Shown piece by piece: positions 42,067 to 51,238 of a stretch of DNA of 64,000 nt. The stretch covers positions 1-64,000 of the forward strand of contig JAKLGV010000010.1 of assembly GCA_022710585.1 (NCBI GenBank), given 5' to 3'. Both the position numbers and the translations under genes were made by a program. Below the pieces are notes generated by a model. That model was not told the DNA's origin and did no database searches. It worked only from the letters and a program-made list of their open reading frames with translations. Every line of letters starts with the position of its first letter. Position 1 is the first letter of the stretch. The DNA is from Deltaproteobacteria bacterium (lineage in GTDB: Bacteria > Desulfobacterota > Syntrophia > Syntrophales > Smithellaceae).

Positions 42067-45000
42067 GTGGCAAAAAAAGATTCATCTCGAATGAACAGCA
42101 TGAAATCTAAAATAAGCAAACCGCAAACGCTTCGGACGTTAATCGTCGAAGATTCGGAAGACGATGCCCTGCTTTTGATACGGGCGCTGAAAAAAAACGG
42201 ATATGATCCGCTGTATGAGAGAGTGGAAAATGCGGCCGCCATGAAGAAGGCGCTCCGAGAAAAACCATGGGACATTATTCTCTGTGACTATAAAATGCCC
42301 GCTTTCAGCGCTCAGCAGGCAATCGCCCTCCTGAAAAAAATAAAATCAGACATTCCCGCCATCATTGTATCCGGAAATATAAGCGAAGAAATGGCTATCG
42401 AGTGCATGCGTTCAGGCGCGCATGATTATATCATGAAATCAAATTTATCCCGTCTTTGCCCCGCGATTAAAAGAGAGTTGGCAGAGGCTAAAATTCGAAG
42501 AAAGCAAAAGCTTATGGAGGAGAAATTAAGGCAGGAACAACAACGGTTCCGTGCGCTTGCCGAACAATCCTCGGACATTATTGTTCTGCTGAATCGGGAA
42601 GGTAATATCCTCTATGAAAACTCGGTGGTGGAAAGAATTTTGGGATTCAAACCTGAAGAGCGGATTGGCCGAAAAATATTTGAGAAAATTCATCCCGAGG
42701 ACTGGGTTAGAATCAGTGGCATATATAACAAATTGTTCGAGGATGAAAATTTTACGGCCAGTCAGAAAGAAGAAGTACGTATTCGTCATCAAGATGGAAA
42801 CTGGCGTACGTTTGAAATTGTGGGAAACAATCTGGTGAACAACAACATTGTTGAAGCAGTCATTGTTAACCTGCGTGACATCACTCGGAGAAAGCAGGCG
42901 GAAGAAGATCTTAGAGAGAGCGAAAGAAAATACAAACTTGTTGCGGAAAAAATAAACGATATCGTTTGGATTACAGACAAGGATTTTAATATTATTTATG
43001 TTACGCCATCAATATACAATGTTCTAGGATTCACTCAAGAAGAAACGAAGAATAATACGCCTGAAGAAAAACTTACCCCGGAATCATTGGCTTATTTCAG
43101 GAAAATATTGGCGCAAGAGTTAGCTGTTGGAGAAAAGGGTCACGGATGTTCCGACGGTACTTTCAGTATGGAGTTGGAATGTTATCATAAGGATGGCTCG
43201 ACCCGTTGGATGGAGGCGGTCATCAGCCGGATTTGCGATAAACAGGGCGTTATGACCGGTTTGCATGGCGTGTCCAGAGATATTACGAAGCGCAAGCAGG
43301 TGGAGGAATATCTTCGCGCTTCTGAAGATAAGTTTGTAAAAGCTTTCCGGTACAGCCCCACGGCTATGTGTATATCGACTATCCGTGAAGGACGCTTTAT
43401 TGATGCCAACCATGTTTTTCTAGACACGCTCGGATACAAGCGGGAAGAAGTGATCGGCCGAACGTCAACCGATATCAATCTCTGGGTGAATACGGCCGAA
43501 CGTGACGTGATGTTGCAAGAGCTTCTGAACACCGGAAAGATTGTGAATATAGAATTACAACTTCACGATCAACAGGGCAATATTCTGTCGGGGCTCGCAT
43601 CCATGTCATTGATTAAATTTGCGGGAGAAATGCATATCCTGACCCAGACCATGAACATCACAGATCGAAAACTGGCGGAAGAAGCATTGAGGCAAAGTGA
43701 GGAACGTTATCGAACCATCCTTGATGACATGGATGAAGGGTATGAGGAATCAGACCTCAAAGGCAATTATACTTTTGTCAATGACGCCTTTCAGCGGATT
43801 TTAGATTACAGCAGCGATGAACTGATCGGTACGAATTTCAAACAGTACACGGCAGACGAAGAAACAAAGAAGAAAATTATTCGAGCCTATAACGAAATCT
43901 ACAAGACGGGGATTCCCCTGAAAAGAAATCTGGAATGGAATATTATCAGAAAAGACGGCACCATTCGAACCTGTGAATTCTTTGCGTCCTTGTTAAAGGA
44001 TTCCGACGGCGTTCCCGTCGGATTCAGGGGAATTGGCCGCGACATCACCGACCGCAAGGAGGTTCAAAATAAGTTGCGGGAAAACGAGGAACGGATCCAG
44101 AGGATTACAAAATGCGTTCCGGATCTGATCTGGGCAATGGATTTATCCGGCCGGTTAATTTATGCCAACGAAGCCGTGGAGCGCACGCATGGCTGGACGG
44201 TTGATGAATTTCTGAATCTTTCTTTGCGGGATGTGGTTTCACCCCTGCAGTTTTCCAGAGATGCTGGAATGTTAGAAGAGGCACTTGCTGAAGCGGTGAA
44301 ACCTGATTACAACCGCAATAAAGTAATCACTTTTGAATCCGAGGAATTACGCAGAGACGGATCAACTTTTTGGGCCGAAGTTTCAACCAGTTTTTTGTGG
44401 TCGGACGATGACAAGCCCATAGGCATTATCGGGGTGACCAGGGACATCACGGAGCGCAAGCGTACGGAAAAGGCCTTGAGGGAGAAAGATGAAATTTTGC
44501 TCGGCATTACTAAAAATTTGCCGGGAAATATTTATCAGTTCTACGCGAAAGACAGCGGTGAGTATGGAATGAGCTACATCAGCGATCCCCTGAATGAAAA
44601 TGCGAAAATAATGTTAAGTATGGAAACGGAAAACTTGGAGGAGGCCTTCCCGGCATTTCTTGCCCGTATCCATGAAGAAGACAGGGAGCGATTTCTGGCT
44701 TCCATTAAAAAAGCGGTGGAGACGGTGACCCCCTGGAATTATGAAGGCCGGGTGTTACATCGGGGCAAGGTGGTCTGGTTTCAAGGCATGTCGGTACCGA
44801 CACGCGATCAGGACCGAACGGTTTTTGACGGGATTTTACTGAACATAACGGAACGCAAACTGGCGGAGGAAAAGTCCCGCGAGTCCGAAGAAAAATTCCA
44901 TAAAATATTCATGACAAATCCCAACAGTATAGGCATCGCCAGACTCAGCGATGGTCTCCTTCTTGACGCCAACAAGAGGTTTGAAGATGTCTTGGGATGG

Positions 45001-46314
45001 AAGAGAGAGGCGGTTATCGGGATAAAGTCTGCCGATTGGCCCCACAGTTTTTGGGTGGATTTCTCCGAGCGGGATTTTATGGTAAAAGAATTGAAAGCCG
45101 GGCGGGATGTCCAGTTCCGTGACTTTAAATTCCGGCGAAGTGACGGCAGAATCCGTTTTGGGATTTATTCCGCCCGAGCCATCATTATCGACAACGAAGA
45201 ATGTCTCATTTTCATCTTACAGGATATTACCGAGCGCAAATTGGCGGAGGAAAAATTCTACAAAATTTACATGACGACGCCAAACTGTATTGCCATTACA
45301 CGTTTGAAGGATGGTCTTATAACGGATATAAACAAAGGGTTTGAAGATATGCTGGGATGGCGTCGGGAAGAAGTAATCGGAACAAAGTCTACCGAAGCGC
45401 CCATGAATTTCTGGGTGGATTTATCCGTCCGTGATGACATGGCGGCTGAAATAAAAGCCCGCAAAAATGTCTTGCATCGTGAATTTAAATTCCGGCGCAA
45501 AGATGGTTCTGTCCGTGACGGAATCTTTTCGGCACGCCTCATCATCATCGACAACGAAGACTGCCTTATTTTTATTTTGCAGGACGTTACCGAGCAAAAA
45601 CGAATGGAAAAAGAGCTGGTGGAATCACACAAAACGAGTGTTATGAGTCAAATTGCTTCAGGTGTGGCGCATGAAGTACGTAATCCGCTTCATGCCATTC
45701 AGGCCATCAGCGAGGCCATGGCCCTGGACCTCGATGAAAACCCCGATTATAAAGACTATTTAATGCACATCAAGGCGCAGGTCGGCCGCCTTTCCCATCT
45801 GATGAATGATCTGCTGGATCTGGGCAAGCCGATTAAGTCTTCACAGTTCAGCAGGGCCTCATTAACGGAAATAGTCACCGCTGCAGTGGGATACTTGAGG
45901 GAAGGTCAAGCGGAACGGTTGCAGCAGATAAAGATTGTAAACAGGTTGTCCTCCGATAATATGGTCCTGGTTGATACAAATAAAATACAGCAGGTGATCA
46001 TCAATTTAGTGGATAATGCCATCCAGCACAGCCCCAGAGATGGAGAAATATTGCTGGAAATCGGCAAGGCTGACAAAAATTTCATGATGATCAAGGTCAT
46101 TGACAGGGGAGACGGACTGAAATCCGAGGATCAACATAGGATTTTTGAGCCGTTTTACACCACCCGTAAAAGCGGAACCGGCCTGGGGATGAGCTTATGC
46201 AAGCATATTATCGATAGCCACGGTGGTTCGATAGACATAACCAACAATCAAAACGCACCGGGATGCACTGCGCAGTTTACTATTCCTGTCTACAAAAGCA
46301 AGGAGTATGAATGA
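42067..46314 (+). CDS. giant REC-8xPAS-HisKA-HATPase histidine kinase
   Basis: A 1415-residue soluble hybrid-type kinase without membrane helices. An N-terminal REC domain (about residues 20-140) has LIVEDSEDDALLL and phospho-Asp in IILCDYKMPAF, ending GAHDYIMK. Eight PAS domains follow, starting near 155, 285, 420, 545, 678, 809, 944 and 1064. Several are near-duplicates (KIFMTNPN... and KIYMTTPN... modules with GLLLDANKRFEDVLGWKRE and NFWVD). HisKA carries the His in GVAHEVRNPLHAIQ (about 1200) and the HATPase has INLVDNAIQHSP, DRGDGL and GTGLGMSLCKHI. The GTG start at 42067 follows AAAGGA. Input through REC suggests it is slaved to another kinase. It overlaps the sigma-54 regulator gene by four bases. 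Confidence 0.92.
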   Translation: MAKKDSSRMNSMKSKISKPQTLRTLIVEDSEDDALLLIRALKKNGYDPLYERVENAAAMKKALREKPWDIILCDYKMPAFSAQQAIALLKKIKSDIPAIIVSGNISEEMAIECMRSGAHDYIMKSNLSRLCPAIKRELAEAKIRRKQKLMEEKLRQEQQRFRALAEQSSDIIVLLNREGNILYENSVVERILGFKPEERIGRKIFEKIHPEDWVRISGIYNKLFEDENFTASQKEEVRIRHQDGNWRTFEIVGNNLVNNNIVEAVIVNLRDITRRKQAEEDLRESERKYKLVAEKINDIVWITDKDFNIIYVTPSIYNVLGFTQEETKNNTPEEKLTPESLAYFRKILAQELAVGEKGHGCSDGTFSMELECYHKDGSTRWMEAVISRICDKQGVMTGLHGVSRDITKRKQVEEYLRASEDKFVKAFRYSPTAMCISTIREGRFIDANHVFLDTLGYKREEVIGRTSTDINLWVNTAERDVMLQELLNTGKIVNIELQLHDQQGNILSGLASMSLIKFAGEMHILTQTMNITDRKLAEEALRQSEERYRTILDDMDEGYEESDLKGNYTFVNDAFQRILDYSSDELIGTNFKQYTADEETKKKIIRAYNEIYKTGIPLKRNLEWNIIRKDGTIRTCEFFASLLKDSDGVPVGFRGIGRDITDRKEVQNKLRENEERIQRITKCVPDLIWAMDLSGRLIYANEAVERTHGWTVDEFLNLSLRDVVSPLQFSRDAGMLEEALAEAVKPDYNRNKVITFESEELRRDGSTFWAEVSTSFLWSDDDKPIGIIGVTRDITERKRTEKALREKDEILLGITKNLPGNIYQFYAKDSGEYGMSYISDPLNENAKIMLSMETENLEEAFPAFLARIHEEDRERFLASIKKAVETVTPWNYEGRVLHRGKVVWFQGMSVPTRDQDRTVFDGILLNITERKLAEEKSRESEEKFHKIFMTNPNSIGIARLSDGLLLDANKRFEDVLGWKREAVIGIKSADWPHSFWVDFSERDFMVKELKAGRDVQFRDFKFRRSDGRIRFGIYSARAIIIDNEECLIFILQDITERKLAEEKFYKIYMTTPNCIAITRLKDGLITDINKGFEDMLGWRREEVIGTKSTEAPMNFWVDLSVRDDMAAEIKARKNVLHREFKFRRKDGSVRDGIFSARLIIIDNEDCLIFILQDVTEQKRMEKELVESHKTSVMSQIASGVAHEVRNPLHAIQAISEAMALDLDENPDYKDYLMHIKAQVGRLSHLMNDLLDLGKPIKSSQFSRASLTEIVTAAVGYLREGQAERLQQIKIVNRLSSDNMVLVDTNKIQQVIINLVDNAIQHSPRDGEILLEIGKADKNFMMIKVIDRGDGLKSEDQHRIFEPFYTTRKSGTGLGMSLCKHIIDSHGGSIDITNNQNAPGCTAQFTIPVYKSKEYE

Positions 46315-47637
46315 AACCAATCGTATTGCTGATTGACGATGAACCTTCTGTCCAGTTCGGATTTTCAGCTTATCTCCATAAGACCGGCTATCAGGTTCAG
46401 ACTTCCGGCAGCATTGCCGAGGCCAGACAAAAACTCTCTCAGGGTTGTTTTGACGTCATTTTGCTGGATCTTTCTCTGCCCGACGGTAACGGCATCGATC
46501 TGATCGCCGAAATCCGCCAGAACTATCCTGAGGTGGCTTTGGTGGTTATCACCGGTCGGGGAGATGTCCCCGTGGCGGTCAAGGCCATGCAGCTGGGAGC
46601 CGATAATTTTTTAACCAAACCGGTGGATATGAATGAACTGAACGTTTATCTGGGCAAGAGCATCGAACTGAAAGGGCTGCGCAGTAAAGAAATGACCAGA
46701 AAGAGGCTGGATAAACGTTCCGAACCTTACTTCGGAGACAGCCCGGCCATAAAAAAAGTGATGGAACTGGCCGAAGCGGCTGCCGGAAAGGACAATCCGG
46801 TTGTGATTTACGGACAGACCGGTACCGGCAAGGGCGTGCTGGCCAGATGGATTCACGAACACAGTTCGCGCAGCCCCGGTTTCTTTGTGGAGCTCAATTG
46901 TTCGGTTCTGAAAGGAGACCTTTTGAACAGTGAGTTGTTCGGCCACGCCAGGGGGGCATTTACTTCCGCCCATCAGGACAAACAGGGGCTTTTGGATGTC
47001 GCCGATGGCGGCACGTTGTTTCTGGATGAGATAGGCGATATGGACTTGTCGGTTCAGGCACAGTTTTTAAAAGTGATCGAAGAAAAACAGTATCGCCGGA
47101 TGGGGGAAGTCAAACTGCGTCACAGCAATTTCCGGCTCATCTGCGCCACGAATCAAGATCTGTTATCCAATACGAAGAACGGCCGTTTCAGGATGGATCT
47201 GTATTTATCGGGTCAATGTCTTTCCGATCCATCTGCCGTCTCTTAAAGAACGGGAACGGGACATGAATGGTCTGCTTCTGCATCTCCTGGAAAGCCTGAA
47301 TTATAAGCCCACGGAAGTGTCACCAGAGGTCCTGCAGCTTTTTCGCTGTTATCACTGGCCGGGCAACATCAGAGAGTTGAAAAACGTGCTGGAGAGGGGG
47401 CTGATGCTTTCCGGCGGAGATCTCCTCAAACCTTCGCACTTTTCCGGTCTGGATTTACAGGTGAACGAGAATCAGGCCGGAACCGGAGAATCGTCCATGT
47501 CGGCTGCCGAGATGCTGCACATCAGGAATGTCATGGAACAATGCGGTGGAGATACCGGCGCCGCGGCAAAGGTTCTGGGGATATCCCGACCGACCTTATA
47601 CCGTAAGATCAAAAGATATAAAATTATCCATAAATGA
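46311..47637 (+). pseudogene. sigma-54-dependent response regulator, frameshifted
   Basis: The REC part (phospho-Asp in VILLDLSLPDGNG) and AAA+ part (Walker A GQTGTGKG, Walker B LFLDEIGD) read from 46311. In the R-finger region the frame breaks: after RFRMDLY it goes LSGQCL and stops at 47244-47246. One base fewer in the TTT run at 47204-47206 restores YRVNVFPIHLPSLKERERDM and joins the second frame to 47637, which holds the AAA+ lid and a Fis-type HTH (AAKVLGISRPTLYRKIKRYK). The sigma-54 contact loop reads GAFTSA, not GAFTGA. It is either a recent inactivating mutation or a sequencing slip. It is the partner of the 1415-residue kinase by overlap. Confidence 0.88.
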
Positions 47638-47979
47638 AAGATGGCTGAATGCTCTGTAAACGATTTTCTGTAAAGTGTTACGGCCGACTATTTTTATCCT
47701 CACTTGCTCTCCAATCATCATGATCAATCCAACCGAATGAAAGCTATTAAAGGTCAGCAGGAATCAACTGCAATGTAACGGTAGAGAAGTTGTAGGATTA
47801 TCACTTTTGAGAAACATGATCACATTTATTCTCAAAAGTAATAATGATGATTCTCCGGCCGTCCGGACTATTCTTTGTAAAATCAAACAGATATCTTCGA
47901 GAACAAACTTGGCATAAAAATTGATATCTATCTTTATCATCGGCAGATCCGGTGAATCTAAAAAAAATGGGAGCGGAGA
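47638..47979 (+). promoter_or_regulatory. intergenic region with sigma-54-type promoter candidate
   Basis: This 342-base stretch has no gene. At 47909-47925 TTGGCAT and TTGAT are arranged as in -24/-12 promoters (consensus TGGCAC-N5-TTGCA), with two mismatches including the second base of the -12 GC. It lies about 55 bases before the CheY-like gene. With sigma-54 activators on both sides of the region this is plausible but unproven. Confidence 0.35.
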
Positions 47980-48351
47980 ATGAAACAGAGGATTTTGATC
48001 GTTGATGATGAAACCGCAATCTTACTGGCATTTAAAAAGTTACTGCAGAGTCAGGATGTCGGAGTCGATACGGCTGAGACCATTGCTGATGCGGAAAACT
48101 TATTGAAAAAAAATATTTATAACGCGGTGATCGTGGACCTCCGCCTGACGGGCGTCGACGGTGAAGAAGGATTGGAAATCATAAAATACGTCAAGAAATT
48201 CCATTCTCTAACCAATGTTATTCTTGTGACCGGTTATGGAAGCCCGGCTGTCATGGAGAAGGCACAGGCTTTGGGAGCCTCTTTTTATTTCGAGAAACCC
48301 GTTTCGAGTGAGATTTTGAAAAATGCGCTGAAGAGCCTGAACATCGATTAG
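47980..48351 (+). CDS. single-domain response regulator (CheY-like)
   Basis: A 123-residue receiver with no output domain. The acidic pocket is in ILIVDDETAILL, the phospho-Asp in VIVDLRLTGVDG (about residue 53), Thr in ILVTGYG and the conserved Lys in YFEKPVSSE. GGAGCGGAG precedes the ATG. It lies ahead of cheW and the MCP and could be a chemosensory output or a phosphate shuttle to the REC of the giant kinase. Confidence 0.9.
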   Translation: MKQRILIVDDETAILLAFKKLLQSQDVGVDTAETIADAENLLKKNIYNAVIVDLRLTGVDGEEGLEIIKYVKKFHSLTNVILVTGYGSPAVMEKAQALGASFYFEKPVSSEILKNALKSLNID

Positions 48352-48409
48352 TATTTTTGATCTCAGGGAATTATGAAAAAACAACACATAATCTATAGGA
48401 GGCAAGAAG

Positions 48410-48940
48410 ATGAATAACGTTACTGCAACTTGTATAAGTCGTTCCGTGGAAGTTGATTCCAGGGCCGGCAAATATCTTTCTTTTTTTCTGGCCAGCGAGG
48501 AATATGGAGTAGAAATTCTCAAAGTACAGGAAATCATTGGTCGGATGCCGATTACACCGGTTCCGCTGACATCGCGATATATCAGGGGAGTCATCAACCT
48601 GCGGGGCAAGATTCATCCTATTATGGATCTTAAGGTCAAATTTGGCATGGATGAAAGCCGGATGACTGATGAGACTTGCATTATTGTCATTAAAACTTCC
48701 AGCATGATGATGGGCATCCTGGTGGATAAGGTTTCTGAGGTGATAAATGTAGCTTCAAATGACATTGAGGATACGCCCTCATTTGGGGCAGATATTAATC
48801 CTGAGTATCTTCTGGGTGTCGGCAAAACAGGAGGACGGGTGCGACTGCTCTTGGATATTGAGAAGGTTATAACCGCTTCTGATTTTATCAATATGAAAAA
48901 AGCTGCCGCCGCGGAAATTAAGAAACCGATGGTGAATTGA
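48410..48940 (+). CDS. cheW: chemotaxis coupling protein CheW
   Basis: CheW (176 residues) links chemoreceptors to the CheA kinase. The domain covers about residues 18-160, with FFLASEEYGVEILKVQEIIG, ITPVPLTSRYIRGVINLRGKIHPI (landmark GVINLRGKI) and VDKVSEVINV. Both ends have short extensions. AGGAGGCAAG precedes the ATG. No cheA, cheR or complete cheB is present in this window, only a cheB tail at 37665-37879, so the kinase must be elsewhere. Confidence 0.94.
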   Translation: MNNVTATCISRSVEVDSRAGKYLSFFLASEEYGVEILKVQEIIGRMPITPVPLTSRYIRGVINLRGKIHPIMDLKVKFGMDESRMTDETCIIVIKTSSMMMGILVDKVSEVINVASNDIEDTPSFGADINPEYLLGVGKTGGRVRLLLDIEKVITASDFINMKKAAAAEIKKPMVN

Positions 48941-48995
48941 GGGAAATAGATCCTGCAATCAATTATATGAATGAAAGGAAAAGGAGGAGAGAAAT

Positions 48996-51095
48996 ATGTT
49001 TAATAATATTAAAGTCGGTACGAAGATGATTGGAAGCTTTCTGGTTGTGGTTATCATTCTGGCAGTGGTAGCCTTCATAGGATTTTCTAATATAAAATCA
49101 ATATCGGCGAGAAGCCAGGTTATGTATCATCAGAATACCGCAGCGATCGAGGAAATGGGCGTTATTATTGCCGGCCTCGAAAAAATGCGTGGAGACATTT
49201 ACCGGTATTTTGATGTGCCGGCGGATCGGCAGAAAATGCGTCAGAACATAGAGGATACAATCAATTCCGTAACCGAGATTATGCAGAATTATAAAAAAAG
49301 GAATATCGGGGAGGAAGAAAAGAAGATTATCTCTGAATTTGAAGTTGCCTGGCCGGATATGTATCGCGGTTATCGGGAAGGGATGTTGCGCAAGGATGAA
49401 GGCAGGGATGATGAGGTTAACCGTTTGTTAAGCGCAGGAAGCTACGCTGTGCAAGGCCGGATGAAAACGATAGCTGCTGTCCGTTCTCTCAATGAAATCA
49501 ACCGTAAAAACGCCGAAGCGGCCAATAAAGCGAACAAGGCCGCAGAGGCTCTGGCGACTACGGTAGTTGTTATTGCTGCCGTATTTGCAGTGGTGGTCGC
49601 TTTGTTATTGGGTTTTATCCTTACAAATTCTATTACCAAACCCTTGAATCAGGGGGTGCAGATGATACAGGAAATGGGCAAAGGCCATCTTTCTGGACGT
49701 CTAAATCTGAAACGAAAGGATGAAATTGGAATATTAACAAAAGAAATGGACAAGTTCGCTGACAACCTTCAAAAATATGTAGTCGGAGGCATGCAGCAGA
49801 TATCGTTAGGCAATGTAAATATCGATACTCCCGTCATGGATGAAAAGGATGAGATCGGTCCCGCGCTGAAAAGAATGGTGGATACTTTGAAGAACCTGGG
49901 AAATGAAATGAATGTGTTAACCAGGTCAGCGATGGAAGGCAGACTTGATGTTCGTGGAAATCATCAGGATTTTAAGGGAGTTTATCAGGAAACTATCATG
50001 GGTGTCAATAAGACCCTGGACGCGGTAATGGGGCCAATTAACGAAGCTTCAGAAGTTCTGGAGAAGGTGGCAAATAAGGATCTTACCGTCCGTATTAAGG
50101 GCGATTACAAGGGCGACCATGCCAGGATTAAAGAATCAATTAATATAGCGGTGGAGAATCTGGATAAGGCTTTGCAGCAGGTGGCTGTCGGAGCAGAGCA
50201 GGTTGCTTCTGCCAGTCTTCAGGTAAGCACAGGTGGCCAGTCGTTATCTCAGGGAGCCAGTGAACAGGCCAGTTCCCTGGAAGAAATTTCCAGCAATCTG
50301 CAGGAGATGTCTTCCATGACGAAGCAAAATGCTTTAAATGCCAGAGAAGCCAACGGCGTTTCCATCGTGACAAGAGATAGCGCTGATAAGGGCGTGGAAA
50401 GCATGAACCGTATGTCTGAAGCGATCAACAAGATTAAAACTTCATCTGATGCTACAGCCAAGATAGTCAAAACCATAGACGAGATTGCCTTCCAGACCAA
50501 CCTTCTCGCGTTAAACGCGGCAGTGGAAGCGGCAAGGGCCGGAGATGCGGGTAAGGGATTTGCTGTCGTTGCTGAGGAAGTAAGAAATCTGGCAATGCGC
50601 AGCGCGGAAGCGGCTAAGAACACAGCCAATCTCATTGAAGAAGCGGTCAAAAATTCAGAAAATGGCGTGGCTATCAATTCGGAAGTTCTGACGAATTTCA
50701 GGGATATTACAGAGAAGATTAACAGAGTCAGTCATGTCGTGGCGGAAATTGCAGCAGCATCGGAGCAGCAGGATGTGGGAATACATCAGGTCAACATCGC
50801 AGTGGAACAGTTGAACCAGGTAACACAGCAGAATGCGGCGAATGCCGAGGAATCAGCCAGTGCGGCAGAAGAGATGTCCTCGCAGTCCGAAGAGATGCGC
50901 AGTATCGTGGCAGGTTTCAAACTAAACGGTACGGGGCATTTCCATCAGGCTCTGCTTGCTGAGAAAAGGAATCCTGTATTGCCTGACATAAAGGCGGTTA
51001 AAAAAGGTATTAAGGTATTAGCCGGACTTCAACCCAATCCTCGTGAAGTGATACCGCTGGATGAACAAGATCAATGCGTGCTGGCAGCTTTTTAA
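48996..51095 (+). CDS. methyl-accepting chemotaxis protein
   Basis: A 699-residue receptor. The first membrane helix is at about residues 9-30 (GSFLVVVIILAVVAFIGFSN), a four-helix-bundle periplasmic sensor (4HB_MCP type) extends to about 185, and the second helix lies near 187-210. HAMP-like units follow (ITKPLNQGVQMIQEMGKGHLSGRL, then two more helical repeats with GDYKGDHARIKESI), and the signalling hairpin tip is IAFQTNLLALNAAVEAARAG with DAGKGFAVVAEEVRNLA. There is no C-terminal NWETF-type tether. AAGGAGGAG precedes the ATG. It forms a unit with cheW. Confidence 0.95.
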   Translation: MFNNIKVGTKMIGSFLVVVIILAVVAFIGFSNIKSISARSQVMYHQNTAAIEEMGVIIAGLEKMRGDIYRYFDVPADRQKMRQNIEDTINSVTEIMQNYKKRNIGEEEKKIISEFEVAWPDMYRGYREGMLRKDEGRDDEVNRLLSAGSYAVQGRMKTIAAVRSLNEINRKNAEAANKANKAAEALATTVVVIAAVFAVVVALLLGFILTNSITKPLNQGVQMIQEMGKGHLSGRLNLKRKDEIGILTKEMDKFADNLQKYVVGGMQQISLGNVNIDTPVMDEKDEIGPALKRMVDTLKNLGNEMNVLTRSAMEGRLDVRGNHQDFKGVYQETIMGVNKTLDAVMGPINEASEVLEKVANKDLTVRIKGDYKGDHARIKESINIAVENLDKALQQVAVGAEQVASASLQVSTGGQSLSQGASEQASSLEEISSNLQEMSSMTKQNALNAREANGVSIVTRDSADKGVESMNRMSEAINKIKTSSDATAKIVKTIDEIAFQTNLLALNAAVEAARAGDAGKGFAVVAEEVRNLAMRSAEAAKNTANLIEEAVKNSENGVAINSEVLTNFRDITEKINRVSHVVAEIAAASEQQDVGIHQVNIAVEQLNQVTQQNAANAEESASAAEEMSSQSEEMRSIVAGFKLNGTGHFHQALLAEKRNPVLPDIKAVKKGIKVLAGLQPNPREVIPLDEQDQCVLAAF

Positions 51096-51115
51096 ACTGT
51101 GGAATCACGCTAACC

Positions 51116-51156
51116 GTGCCCCTTTCTCTGACCGTCCCCGGGAGAGAAGGGGGCAC
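51116..51156 (+). terminator. long hairpin after the MCP gene
   Basis: GTGCCCCTTTCTCT at 51116-51129 pairs with the segment 51143-51156 over 14 bp with one G-U pair. The plus-strand side is followed by A, not T, so it may work as a transcript 3'-end barrier rather than a standard intrinsic terminator. Confidence 0.45.
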
Positions 51157-51238
51157 AAAAAAACAATCAGGAGCACGTCTGATCCATAATGAGAATCTCT
51201 CGATGCTTCACGATCCTTTTGCGTAAATGAGGGTTGTA

